From Bacillus sp. USDA818B3_A (GTDB taxonomy: Bacteria; Bacillota; Bacilli; Bacillales; Cytobacillaceae), in the NCBI RefSeq assembly GCF_009928415.1, contig NZ_JAABNN010000015.1:57206-121205 (forward strand): a DNA stretch of 64,000 nucleotides. The letters are read 5' to 3'. The position numbers and the translations under genes are program-made. The notes under the pieces were generated by a model. That model was not told where the DNA came from, did not search any database, and saw only the letters and a list, made by a program, of their open reading frames with translations. Shown here piece by piece: positions 16,481 through 25,150 of the stretch (positions within the stretch are counted from its first letter, which is position 1; each line of letters opens with the position of its first letter).

Positions 16481-16581
16481 AGCGCCTTGATCAGCCCCGA
16501 CAAGCATAAGACAAGCCGGCCGAAAGGTTGCTTTTTAACCTTTTGGACGGATTGGCTTATGACCTCGAGGGGCTAGGCGCT
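16481..16581. repeat. Long imperfect hairpin repeat (AGCGCC...GGCGCT family)
   Basis: About 100 bp that folds on itself. AGCGCCT, AGCCCC, CATAAG and AAAGGTT on the left match AGGCGCT, GGGGCT, CTTATG and AACCTTT on the right, around a short loop at about 16530. The layout (GCGCCTTG..CAGCCCCGACAAGC at the left end and CTCGAGGGGCTAGGCGCTGGAGC at the right) is familiar from many Bacillaceae intergenic regions. Likely a non-autonomous mobile or REP-like element. Confidence 0.6.
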
Positions 16582-16625
16582 GGAGCTGGACAATTCTCAA
16601 AGTTAAGAACTTTTATTCTTTCTCA

Positions 16626-16668
16626 TAAAAAAAGCAGTGCTTCCCTTTTGAAAAGGAGACACTGCTTT
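16626..16668 (-). terminator. Terminator after the response regulator gene
   Basis: AAAGCAGTG pairs with CACTGCTTT around an inner CCTTTT/AAAAGG stem. A U-run follows in the minus direction, directly after the regulator stop codon. Confidence 0.85.
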
Positions 16669-16675
16669 AAAATTC

Positions 16676-17434
16676 TTATTCAAATGCTGCACACTTTTCA
16701 TTGCACTTTAAACATTTATCACTAATCGGCCGGGCTGTCATTATTTTTCCGGCATCATTTGTCATCCTGTGCATATACACTGGTCGACCAATCGCACCAT
16801 ATTCGATTTCCGTTTCCAGAACCTGAATGTCCGCTAGAAAGTGAACATATTTTCTCATTGAAACCCTGGATATGCCCGTTTTACAAGCAAGCTCCTCTGT
16901 TGAACAAGCATCCCTGCCCATCTTGATGACCTGCTTCCATACTTTACAAAGCGTATCCTTTGTCAGCCCCTTTGGTAACTCATATGCCTCTGAAACCATT
17001 TGTTCTTTATGAAGTAATAAGTGGTCTAGATCTGTTTGATTAAGCTGATCCTGGTCATCGATCACCCTTTGTTCCTTTTGATAGGTAATGAGTGCAGATT
17101 GGAATCTCTCAAACTCAAACGGTTTAATTAAATAGTCTACTGCGCCAAATCGGAGCCCTTTCTTAATGCTCTCCTTGTCGCACGATGCAGTAATAACGAT
17201 AACATCCATTTCACTTCCCAATCCGCGGATTTTAGACATTAAGTCCCAGCCATTTTCTCCCGGCATATGAATATCCAGCAGAAGCAGGTCCACTTTTTTC
17301 TTTTCCAGGATTAAAAGAGCAGTTTCAATCGTTCCAGCCATTCCAACAATTTCAAATCCCTCGATTTGCTCTAAATAACGGCGATTGATTTCGGCTACCA
17401 TCGGATCATCTTCTATTATAACCGTTCTAATCAT
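16676..17434 (-). CDS. CitB/DcuR-type response regulator
   Basis: 252 residues. Receiver domain 1-120 with acidic pocket E8-D9-D10, phospho-acceptor D54 in LLLLDIHMPGENGW and the lysine in DYLIKPFEF. The C-terminal part carries a helix-turn-helix (EELACKTGISRVSMRKYVHFL) of the CitB/DcuR class, which controls citrate, malate or fumarate genes. It overlaps the kinase gene by 4 nt. The last 12 residues hold C241, C244 and C248 in a CxxCxxxC pattern after the DNA-binding domain. I do not recall this as a standard DcuR feature; it could bind a metal or sense redox. Confidence 0.9.
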   Translation of the reverse strand: MIRTVIIEDDPMVAEINRRYLEQIEGFEIVGMAGTIETALLILEKKKVDLLLLDIHMPGENGWDLMSKIRGLGSEMDVIVITASCDKESIKKGLRFGAVDYLIKPFEFERFQSALITYQKEQRVIDDQDQLNQTDLDHLLLHKEQMVSEAYELPKGLTKDTLCKVWKQVIKMGRDACSTEELACKTGISRVSMRKYVHFLADIQVLETEIEYGAIGRPVYMHRMTNDAGKIMTARPISDKCLKCNEKCAAFE

Positions 17435-19038
17435 AACTCCTGCTCCTCTCCCTCTAATGAAATCGATACATGAATGGTGGTTCCCTGTTGGTGTTTGGAT
17501 GAAATCGTCATTTTTCCATTTAACTTCTTAATTGTCTCAAAGACTAAATAAAGTCCTATTCCTCGGTTATCTCCCTTTGTGGAAAAACCTTTTTCAAGTA
17601 CCTGCTCTTGAATTTCTCTATTCATTCCGGTTCCAGTGTCAGAAACTGTGATGGATAGTTGATGGTTTTCAACCGGACACACCTCTACCTCCACTATCTT
17701 CTCTTTGCAGCCCTGTAAGGAATCGATTGCATTATCAATTAAGTTTCCTAGGATGGTGACCAAATCCTGTATCCTATCATTATTATTTGATTTTGGAACA
17801 TAACTTTTTTCTGTGACCATAAGCTTGGCCCCATTTTCTCTGGCATAACTAGCCTTACCAATGATAAATCCTGCAATTACAGGGTCTTTAATTCGTTTCG
17901 ATAAATATCCAACCTCGGTTTGAAAAGAGTGAGAGATTTGTTTTACGTAGTCAGTCAGCTTATCATAAATTTTCATTGTGACCAATCCTTGAATGACATG
18001 AAGCTTATTCATGAATTCATGCGTTTGTGCCCTTAATGCCTCCGCATATGCCCTTGCCCCTGTAAGCTGTTCAGCCATTTGTTTAATTTCTGTTTTGTCA
18101 CGAAAAGTGGCTACAGCTCCAGTGATTTGCTGATTTACATAAATGGGAACAATGTTGGCAACAATGACAAGCCCCCGAAACGAGTATTCTTTATCAAGTA
18201 TCTTTGCTCCGCCGCTTATTAATGAGGACAACTGAAACTGAGGCATCACCTGTCCAATATCCATTCCAATTGGATCGTTATAAATTCCCATTAACTTTAT
18301 TAATCTGGAAGCTTCCTTGTTGAGGAGCGTGATTCTTGAGAATTGATCCACTGCGATTATCCCTTCACGAGCATACTCCAGGATGGCACTCCTTTGTTCA
18401 AGTTGATGGGCTATTTCGACTGGTTCCATTCCAAATAATATTTTCTTCACCTTATTGGCTAAAAGAATCGCACTAATTAAACCAACGATAATTCCTAATA
18501 GCATACTGAAAAGGATGACTCTTGTACTCTTTGCGACTTGCCGCTCCACATCGTCTATTAAAACACCTACCAAGATGGCTCCGATTTGCTTGCCGTCTTG
18601 GCTGTATACGGGGGTAAAATATCGTAACGATTTTCCTAATGTCCCCTTGGCAATTGACATATGTTCATGGCCTTTAAAAACTTCCCCTGCATCACCGCCA
18701 GCATATTTCTTGCCAATTTTACTTGGCAGGGGATGGGACTTTCTGATTCCATTCATATCTAGGACAACAAGGAAGGAAACATTAGCTGCCTTCCGCATTT
18801 TCTCTGCATATTGCTGGATTGTTTTGTCACTATCCTTCCCGCTTAGTCCATTTACAAAAACAGGAGAAAGTGCGGCTGTTTTAGAAATATCCTTTGCTTT
18901 CTCTTCTATATTCGCGATGATCGTTTGCTCAAAATTTCTCTGTATGAAATAATTCGTTACTAATAAACATAGAATACTTACCCCGCATACTAGAAACGTG
19001 ATTTTATAACGGAGGGGGAGGTTAAATTTTAACTTCAT
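17431..19038 (-). CDS. CitA/DcuS-type sensor histidine kinase
   Basis: 535 residues from the ATG of MKLKFNLPLRYK, with AAGGGG 9 nt upstream; the upstream in-frame extension is not supported. Order: transmembrane helix at about 13-33, extracytoplasmic sensor domain with R and H residues typical of the CitA/DcuS PAS fold, second helix at about 175-195, cytoplasmic PAS, the SpoOB-like H-box ALRAQTHEFMNKLHVIQGL, and a HATPase domain with N, G1 and G2 boxes (IDNAIDSL, SDTGTGM, NRGIGLYL). It senses an external carboxylate, probably malate, fumarate, citrate or tartrate, and phosphorylates the regulator downstream. Confidence 0.9.
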   Translation of the reverse strand: MKLKFNLPLRYKITFLVCGVSILCLLVTNYFIQRNFEQTIIANIEEKAKDISKTAALSPVFVNGLSGKDSDKTIQQYAEKMRKAANVSFLVVLDMNGIRKSHPLPSKIGKKYAGGDAGEVFKGHEHMSIAKGTLGKSLRYFTPVYSQDGKQIGAILVGVLIDDVERQVAKSTRVILFSMLLGIIVGLISAILLANKVKKILFGMEPVEIAHQLEQRSAILEYAREGIIAVDQFSRITLLNKEASRLIKLMGIYNDPIGMDIGQVMPQFQLSSLISGGAKILDKEYSFRGLVIVANIVPIYVNQQITGAVATFRDKTEIKQMAEQLTGARAYAEALRAQTHEFMNKLHVIQGLVTMKIYDKLTDYVKQISHSFQTEVGYLSKRIKDPVIAGFIIGKASYARENGAKLMVTEKSYVPKSNNNDRIQDLVTILGNLIDNAIDSLQGCKEKIVEVEVCPVENHQLSITVSDTGTGMNREIQEQVLEKGFSTKGDNRGIGLYLVFETIKKLNGKMTISSKHQQGTTIHVSISLEGEEQEL

Positions 19039-19341
19039 TAGAAATGGCCCCTTTAACGTGAATGACTTTCTTTTATTGTAATGGTGTAAAAGAAGAAAAG
19101 GTGTTTCAATATTGTGAAGGCGAAAACTTCTTAGAACATCCAAAAGCAAAAATGCGTAAAAAGAAAAGGCCTCCCAACAGTTTTATAAACTGATGGAAGA
19201 CCTTTTCTAGATTCCCCTTTTGTTTAAATACAATAAGCATAAGAACCAAGTCTCCTGCTTATTCTTTTGCCAGCGATCTTATGGCCAATAATTAGTTACT
19301 GTTTTTGCAAATTGCATGCCTAATATGATCATAATTGTTTT
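19039..19341. other. Gap upstream of the sensor kinase, with a dispersed hairpin
   Basis: No gene. It holds TTTCAATATTGTGAA at 19104-19118, whose TTGTGAA half matches the half-sites before the DASS gene, hinting at autoregulation. A 47-bp hairpin repeat follows (separate entry). The remainder up to the Gfo/Idh stop shows nothing recognisable. Confidence 0.4.
19162..19208. repeat. 47-bp dispersed hairpin, copy A
   Basis: AGAAAAGG and CCTTTTCT form an outer stem and CAGTTT/AAACTG an inner stem. The internal loop strands CCTCCCAA and ATGGAAGA are also conserved in copy B at 30233. It lies between two genes pointing the same way, so it may act partly as a terminator. Confidence 0.6.
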
Positions 19342-20385
19342 TTAAATGACAGGAACAGGTTTCAAATTAACCATTCTCTTTGTCTCATTTGACTCAAGAG
19401 CAGCTAAAATCACATCAAGAGACCTCATACCTTCTTCCCCAGTAATAAGAGGGTCTCTGTTATTTAAAATGGCATCCACAAAATGGTCAATGACATGACT
19501 ATTTGTTTGCCCGCCTTCATCATTTGTTTGAATCTTATCTAGTTCATACTTAACTACTTCTCCATTCTTGTATTGAACGATAAGTGAATAGTCAGGGTCA
19601 TCTTCTAATCTTAAAATCGCATTTTCTCCATAAATAATTGTAGCGTTATTATCTCCTCTTGCTACATAGGACCAGCTTGCTGCTAACGTCCCAATAACAC
19701 CAGATTCCATTTTTAATATGGCAACTGCATTGTCATCGACATCGGTATTATCTTTCGCACTTGTTTCAACAAATGCACCAACCTCTGCAACTTCCCCTAA
19801 TAAATAGCGGATCAAATCAGATTTATGTACACCGAGATCTCCAAGCGCTCCTATAAATGCCTGCTCTTTATCGAAAAACCAGCTTGTTCTGCCATCAATG
19901 CTCCATGCTTCTGGCCCTGGATGGCCAAAAGCTGTACGGAAGCTATAGATCTTGCCAATTTCTCCACTCTCTATTATTTGTTTCGCCTTTTGATGTGAAG
20001 AAACAAATCGTTGATTGTGTCCGATCATTAATGTTTTTTGGTTACGATTTGCAGCTTCGATCATCTCTTCTGCTTCTTCTTTTGAGGTTGCCATTGGCTT
20101 TTCACAAAGGACATGTTTACCTGTATTTAAAGCAGCAATCGAAACAGGTGCATGAAGATTATTAGGAAGACAGACACTAATGATATCAATCTCTTCTAAT
20201 TCCAGTACATCTTGATATTTAGTAAAAGCTCTTGCTCCATATTCTTTAGCCATCTCATTTGCACGGTCTTCAACAATATCACAAACAGCAACAATTTCAA
20301 TCTCCGGATTAGCTGCATATTCAACTAGATGACGTCTTCTAGCAATACTTCCACAACCAATGACTCCTACTTTTAATTTCCCCAT
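19342..20385 (-). CDS. Gfo/Idh/MocA-family NAD(P)-dependent sugar dehydrogenase
   Basis: 347 residues from the second in-frame ATG, which has AAAGGG at good spacing; the first ATG abuts that site. Rossmann motif KVGVIGCGSIARRRH at the N-terminus, the EKP motif in LCEKPMATSKEEA and the GDLGVHKSDLIRYLLGE motif with catalytic Asp/His. These cytoplasmic enzymes oxidise sugars, inositols or their derivatives. It is the last gene of the ABC importer operon, so it probably acts first on the imported compound. The substrate is unknown. Confidence 0.85.
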   Translation of the reverse strand: MGKLKVGVIGCGSIARRRHLVEYAANPEIEIVAVCDIVEDRANEMAKEYGARAFTKYQDVLELEEIDIISVCLPNNLHAPVSIAALNTGKHVLCEKPMATSKEEAEEMIEAANRNQKTLMIGHNQRFVSSHQKAKQIIESGEIGKIYSFRTAFGHPGPEAWSIDGRTSWFFDKEQAFIGALGDLGVHKSDLIRYLLGEVAEVGAFVETSAKDNTDVDDNAVAILKMESGVIGTLAASWSYVARGDNNATIIYGENAILRLEDDPDYSLIVQYKNGEVVKYELDKIQTNDEGGQTNSHVIDHFVDAILNNRDPLITGEEGMRSLDVILAALESNETKRMVNLKPVPVI

Positions 20386-20432
20386 ATTAAAAACCATCCC
20401 TTTCTAATATTTTTATTGTTTCGAAGCATCTC

Positions 20433-21254
20433 CTACTCCTTAACTGCACCACCAGCAAGACCTTTTACCACTTTTTCTTGTGAGAAAAGATACACAATTA
20501 AGATTGGAAGACTAGCAAGTGTCAAGGCTGCCATCAATCCAGGAATATTTACAGAAAATTCCCCTTTAAAATCTTGTAATCCTAGAGGCAATGTCATATT
20601 TTCCGGACTAGAAATCAGGACAAGAGCAAAGATAAATTCATTCCACAAATGAATGAAATTATAAATTAACACGGTCATTAAGGCAGGAGTCAGCATCGGA
20701 AGAATTACTCGCCAGAAGATCTGGAAATGATTGCATCCATCCATTTTAGCCGCTTCCTCAAGAGATTTCGGAATATCCTGCATAAATTGCGTTAAAATAA
20801 AGATCGAAATCGGCAAACTAAATGCAATATACGGTCCTAATAATGCCCACAGCGTATCAAAGATCCCCATGCTTTGTGAAAGCTTAAAAATTGGAATAAG
20901 CGTTGCATGAATTGGCAGCATCATTCCTGAAATAAACAATAAAAACAAAAGTTTGTTAATCTTAAATTTCATTCTGCTTAATGGGTAGCTTGCTAAAGCA
21001 GCGATAATCATAACCCCAAAAACTGCTACAATTGAAACTAAAATACTGTTAAAAAAATAACGAGTAAGCCCCATTTCGAAAACAGTCTGGAAGTTTTCGA
21101 GATTAAAAGAAGAAAACAACGCAAATGGCTCTTCAAAAAATTGACTCTGCGTCTTCAGAGATGTTGAGATCATATATAAAAAGGGAAATCCAGTGAAGAC
21201 TAGCAACAAAACTGCAACGACATAAAGAGGTATCTTTTTAAATCCAATCGTCAT
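20433..21254 (-). CDS. ABC sugar transporter permease (MalG type)
   Basis: 273 residues with six hydrophobic segments. The EAA loop EEAAKMDGCNHFQIFWRVILP near residue 190 docks the ATPase. It is the second permease of a CUT1-class carbohydrate importer. It is only 2 nt from the first permease gene. No ATPase gene is present in this operon, so a shared MsmX-type ATPase encoded elsewhere is likely, as known for Bacillus CUT1 importers. Confidence 0.92.
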   Translation of the reverse strand: MTIGFKKIPLYVVAVLLLVFTGFPFLYMISTSLKTQSQFFEEPFALFSSFNLENFQTVFEMGLTRYFFNSILVSIVAVFGVMIIAALASYPLSRMKFKINKLLFLLFISGMMLPIHATLIPIFKLSQSMGIFDTLWALLGPYIAFSLPISIFILTQFMQDIPKSLEEAAKMDGCNHFQIFWRVILPMLTPALMTVLIYNFIHLWNEFIFALVLISSPENMTLPLGLQDFKGEFSVNIPGLMAALTLASLPILIVYLFSQEKVVKGLAGGAVKE

Positions 21255-21256
21255 AC

Positions 21257-22195
21257 TTAGGCTCCTCTCTTTTTGCGATAATTGTCCATCACTTGAATAA
21301 TTATTGTGACAACAAGTGCAGCAAAGAACATCACAAAGGCAATGGCACTAGCATACCCCATGTTAAAGTTAATAAAAGCCTGCTTAAACATGTATGTACC
21401 TAATAACTCCGTCCCATGGTTAGGACCTCCGCCAGTCATAATATAGAAAATATCAAACGCCTTTAATGACCCGACAATCGCTAAAATGGAAGAGCTGACA
21501 ATTGTTGGCATTAGCAAAGGAAGAGTAATGTGGAAAAACTTAGTTAACGGATTAGCACCGTCAATTTCTGCCGCTTCATATAAATCTTCTGGAATACCGA
21601 CAATTGCGGCTTTAAAAAGGATCATGTAAAATGGGGAAAATTGCCAAACAATAACAACTAATACAGCAAAAAGGGCAGTGTTGGACTGACTTAACCATGC
21701 AACATTTTCAAAGCCAAATACATTAATTAGCTGATTAATGATTCCGTTAATTGGGTCAAACATCAATACCCATAATAAACCGACCGCTACTGTTGACATA
21801 AGAAACGGGAAAAAATAAACGCTGCTGAAAAACCTAATTCCCTTTATTGGCGCAAACAGCATAAGAGCCATGATTAAACCTAAAGGAATTTGAACAAAAA
21901 CGGATGTAAAAACAACCCAGGTATTGTTTGTAAGTGCCTTCCAGAAAATCGCGTCTTTGAATAGGTCTATGTAGTTTTGTAATCCAACAAAGACTCCAAC
22001 TCCCATTCCGTCCCAATTATAGAAGCTGTACATTAATGTCGTTAAGACCGGGTACAAAACATAGACAGAATAGACAATTAACGCTGGTGCTACAAACAGT
22101 CCAATGGTTATTGCACCTTTCAACTTTTTGCTCCTTATTCGAGCAGCAGGGTTCACTAATGCCATAGATTCAGCTGCTTTAACCTGTGTTTCCAT
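21257..22195 (-). CDS. ABC sugar transporter permease (MalF type)
   Basis: 312 residues, six main membrane segments after a short charged N-terminus. The EAA loop reads YEAAEIDGANPLTKFFHITLP. Partner of the MalG-type permease downstream. A hairpin separates it from the binding-protein gene upstream, which would let the binding protein be made in excess. Confidence 0.92.
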   Translation of the reverse strand: METQVKAAESMALVNPAARIRSKKLKGAITIGLFVAPALIVYSVYVLYPVLTTLMYSFYNWDGMGVGVFVGLQNYIDLFKDAIFWKALTNNTWVVFTSVFVQIPLGLIMALMLFAPIKGIRFFSSVYFFPFLMSTVAVGLLWVLMFDPINGIINQLINVFGFENVAWLSQSNTALFAVLVVIVWQFSPFYMILFKAAIVGIPEDLYEAAEIDGANPLTKFFHITLPLLMPTIVSSSILAIVGSLKAFDIFYIMTGGGPNHGTELLGTYMFKQAFINFNMGYASAIAFVMFFAALVVTIIIQVMDNYRKKRGA

Positions 22196-22222
22196 ATCAT
22201 TCTCCTCCCTTTTTATGTATGT

Positions 22223-22256
22223 GACATAAGGGGGAAAACTCCCCCCATTATGTGTT
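22223..22256 (-). terminator. Intercistronic hairpin after the binding-protein gene
   Basis: ACATAA plus GGGGG on one side pairs with CCCCC plus TTATGT-like sequence on the other, without a long U-run. Such stems after solute-binding-protein genes typically stabilise the upstream message or partially stop transcription. Confidence 0.6.
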
Positions 22257-23556
22257 ACTTTAAAACCTCTTTCGCTTTTGCTTCCATCTTCTTAGCGGCT
22301 TCTTCTGGTGTCATATCCAATCCAAAAATGGCTTGGGTTGTATCTTTATGCAATTCAGCTAATTCCGGAGGAAGTGTTTGATCATACGGCATTTGCAGAT
22401 GAGTTGCACTTTTGACAACTTCATTAAAACGTTTTGTAAATTCATCCGACGGTTTAACATCTTTTATAGCTGATAGTGAACCTGTACGATCCATATAGTT
22501 TTGTGCGGTTTCTGCACTTGTAAGTTCCTTGACTAATTCAGCTGCCAAATCAGGATATTTGCTATTTTTCGCTACTGACCAAACGGGGGCTGTTACTGCT
22601 CCGACATTTGTCTGATCACCTTTACCACCTTTAACAGTTGGGAATAAGAAGAAATCCAGCTTTTTTTCAAACTCTGGTGCTTCTTGTCTTACGTTATTTA
22701 CGAATGAAGTCGACATATCCATCATTGCGGCTTTTCCAGAATAAAGTAATTGGCGTCCTTGTCCTTCATCGTATGGAACTCCATTAAATCCTGGATTAAA
22801 TGCATCTTTTTTTACCAATTCTTGAAGATACGCTCCTGCTTGAACATATGCCGGGTCATCAAAACCTCTACCTTCTCTATGGAAAGCACTGTTAAATAAT
22901 TCAGGACCTGCAATGCGACTTGCAAAGTTCATAAACAAATATGCTCCAGGCCATTTCGTTTGATTTGCTAAAGCAATTGGGATAATACCATTTTCTTTTA
23001 AAGTATCGTTCACAGTAAGCCACTCATCATATGTCTTTGGTGCTGTTAACCCGTACTTTTTAAACATCTCTTTATTGTAAAACACGACATCAAGTGATAA
23101 TCCTAGAGGCAAACCATACACTTTATCATCAAAGGTTGAATTAGCAAGAGAAAGTTCATTAAAATGAGCCTTATCCGTTGCATCCGTAATATCTAACACC
23201 TTATCTTGGTCGACAAAGTTTTTCAGCCAACCTCCGCCCCAACTATGAAACACATCAGGTGCATCATTACCTGACATAGCAACAGAAAGCTTTTGTTTAT
23301 AAGCGTCATTTGGAATTTGGAGAACCTTTACATCAACATCAGGATGTTTTTTCTCGAACCTTGCAACGGCTTCCTCATATACCTTTTCTTTTTCACCTGG
23401 ATCAATATGCCAGAACTCCAACACTTTCTTACCATTGTTTCCTTTGCTGCCCTCAGCCCCAGCCGATGATTTGCTTGATGAACCGCTGCCATTAAGACCA
23501 CAAGCAGATAATAATAAAACCATTAAAACTGTTACTATAGAAATTAACTTTTTCAA
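22255..23556 (-). CDS. ABC sugar transporter solute-binding lipoprotein
   Basis: 433 residues. Lipoprotein signal peptide with lipobox LLSAC (Cys19), then a Ser/Gly-rich linker and a family 1 extracellular solute-binding fold (VLEFWHIDPGEKEKVYEEAVARFE, GNDAPDVFHSWGGGWL). Exported and lipid-anchored on the outer face of the membrane. It delivers an unidentified sugar or oligosaccharide to the two permeases. First gene of the operon, behind two LacI-type operators. Confidence 0.92.
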   Translation of the reverse strand: MKKLISIVTVLMVLLLSACGLNGSGSSSKSSAGAEGSKGNNGKKVLEFWHIDPGEKEKVYEEAVARFEKKHPDVDVKVLQIPNDAYKQKLSVAMSGNDAPDVFHSWGGGWLKNFVDQDKVLDITDATDKAHFNELSLANSTFDDKVYGLPLGLSLDVVFYNKEMFKKYGLTAPKTYDEWLTVNDTLKENGIIPIALANQTKWPGAYLFMNFASRIAGPELFNSAFHREGRGFDDPAYVQAGAYLQELVKKDAFNPGFNGVPYDEGQGRQLLYSGKAAMMDMSTSFVNNVRQEAPEFEKKLDFFLFPTVKGGKGDQTNVGAVTAPVWSVAKNSKYPDLAAELVKELTSAETAQNYMDRTGSLSAIKDVKPSDEFTKRFNEVVKSATHLQMPYDQTLPPELAELHKDTTQAIFGLDMTPEEAAKKMEAKAKEVLK

Positions 23557-23676
23557 CTCTTTCCCCCCTGATTATCGTTAATTTATATGGAAGGTAAGGG
23601 GACTAACCCACTACCGTTCTCCCAAACTTAAACTTAATTGGATTACCTGTCATTTTGCGTTCTCTTATCACCCGTA

Positions 23677-23690
23677 TGTAATCGATTACA
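23677..23690. promoter_or_regulatory. LacI-family operator 1
   Basis: TGTAATCGATTACA, a perfect palindrome with central CG, upstream of the binding-protein gene. Two relatives nearby share TGTAAT..TTACA. Confidence 0.75.
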
Positions 23691-23742
23691 AAAAATCCAG
23701 ACTAAAAAACCTACTATCCCTTCTCTAACCACCTCCCTAAAA

Positions 23743-23756
23743 TGTAATCCATTACA
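23743..23756. promoter_or_regulatory. LacI-family operator 2
   Basis: TGTAATCCATTACA inside the longer AAAATGTAATCCATTACATTTT. It lies 66 bp from operator 1, between the regulator stop and the binding-protein gene. Confidence 0.72.
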
Positions 23757-23781
23757 TTTTTGAACAAAACCTATGTTTATT

Positions 23782-24798
23782 TCATTGGATCTCTATATTT
23801 TTGCTTGCCCCACACGATTCTCGAATGACTAACTCACTATCTAAAATATATTGCATTTTAGAAAGCGGCTTGCCTTGAATTTGTTGTAACAACAACTCCA
23901 TTGAAGTCTGTCCCATTTTAAAAAACGGCTGTGAAATAGTTGTAAGTGCTGGCTCAAAAAGTGAGGAAAATTTGATATTATCAAATCCAATAACCGCTAA
24001 ATCTTTTGGAACATGAATTCCATGCTCTTTAGCCGCTTTTATAGCCCCCATAGCCATCTTATCACTTGCAGCAAAAACAGCAGTCGGCGGCTTTTCCATT
24101 GCCATAAACTTTAACATTTGGTTATAGCCTGATTCATACTTAAAATCCCCCTCTTGAACTAGCATACTATCGATCTCTAAGTCGTTATGGATCATCGCTT
24201 GCTGGAAGCCTTTATATCGATCCCTCGCAATGGTATATTCTTCTAAAGGACCTGAGATATGGGCAATTCTAGTATGTCCTAGCCTAATAAGGTGTTCAAC
24301 CGCTCTACGGCTGCTGCTAATATTATCAATCGAAACGGTAGGTACTTTCAAACCATCGAGATAAGCAGATGTAAGCACAATCGGGTAGTCCTTACTTAAT
24401 TGCAGCAACGTTTTTCTTTCCATTTTCGCGGAAAACAAAATCATTCCATCTGTCTGTTTTTGTTTTAAAAGGTCAATAAGACCGTATTCATTCTCAACTT
24501 TCATATTTGTATTACCTAGGAGAACTCGATAGCCATTCTTTGCAGCTTCAGATTCGATCCCTGCTATTATTTCTGTAAAAACTGTGTTTAAAATATTAGG
24601 AACTAAAACAAGAATTGTATTAGTCTCGTTTCTTCGTAAATGACGAGCGAGAATATTTGGTTGATAATTCAGCTGCTCAATGACTGCATGAACTCTTTTC
24701 CTCGTATGTTCTTTTACTGTCTCAGGATTACGAAGAACCCTTGAAACTGTTGCTGTTGATACATTCGCTAATCTTGCAACATCACTCATTTTGGCCAT
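23782..24798 (-). CDS. LacI-family transcriptional regulator of the ABC sugar operon
   Basis: 338 residues from the ATG of MAKMSDVARLANVS; an upstream in-frame ATG lacks a ribosome site. The N-terminal helix-turn-helix and hinge (VSTATVSRVLRNPETVKEHTR) are followed by a periplasmic-binding-protein-like effector domain. It is encoded upstream of the binding protein on the same strand. Palindromes TGTAAT-N3/4-TTACA occur once before its own gene and twice before the binding-protein gene, so it probably represses both units and itself. Confidence 0.92.
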   Translation of the reverse strand: MAKMSDVARLANVSTATVSRVLRNPETVKEHTRKRVHAVIEQLNYQPNILARHLRRNETNTILVLVPNILNTVFTEIIAGIESEAAKNGYRVLLGNTNMKVENEYGLIDLLKQKQTDGMILFSAKMERKTLLQLSKDYPIVLTSAYLDGLKVPTVSIDNISSSRRAVEHLIRLGHTRIAHISGPLEEYTIARDRYKGFQQAMIHNDLEIDSMLVQEGDFKYESGYNQMLKFMAMEKPPTAVFAASDKMAMGAIKAAKEHGIHVPKDLAVIGFDNIKFSSLFEPALTTISQPFFKMGQTSMELLLQQIQGKPLSKMQYILDSELVIRESCGASKNIEIQ

Positions 24799-24835
24799 AA
24801 GCGCTATTCTCCCTATTGATGACATTTTTTCAAAA

Positions 24836-24849
24836 TGTAATCGGTTACA
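24836..24849. promoter_or_regulatory. LacI-family operator 3 (autoregulatory)
   Basis: TGTAATCGGTTACA inside AAAATGTAATCGGTTACATTTT, 38 bp upstream of the regulator start. Confidence 0.75.
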
Positions 24850-25073
24850 TTTTTCAGTATAAAAAACAATATTTGGAATTGCAACAAAATTCAGTTAAGG
24901 AAATCAAATATCCTCCTTTTTTACCAACAACTTCATTTCTCCTTAGACGAAAGACCTAAAGGGAATTTATCTGCCTGTTCAATAGTTTTAATTCTTTAGG
25001 GTTTCTGGATATTAAAATCCTCTCTATTGAGATTCAAAGCTTAATTAGAATTGCTAAAGCAACTTTTAACAAC
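24850..25073. other. Gap between lacI-type gene and polysaccharide operon
   Basis: AT-rich, no ORF or clear structure. It presumably contains the promoter of the LacI-type gene near its right-hand operator. Confidence 0.35.
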
Positions 25074-25112
25074 AAAAAAAACCACTCCTTTATTTTTTAG
25101 GAAGTGGTTTTG
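25074..25112 (-). terminator. Terminator of the polysaccharide operon
   Basis: ACCACTTCCT and AAGGAGTGGT stem followed by TTTTTTT in the minus direction, 40 nt after the ugd stop. Confidence 0.88.
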
Positions 25113-25150
25113 CTATTGAAAAAAATTATTTACATGACACTGTTGAAATT

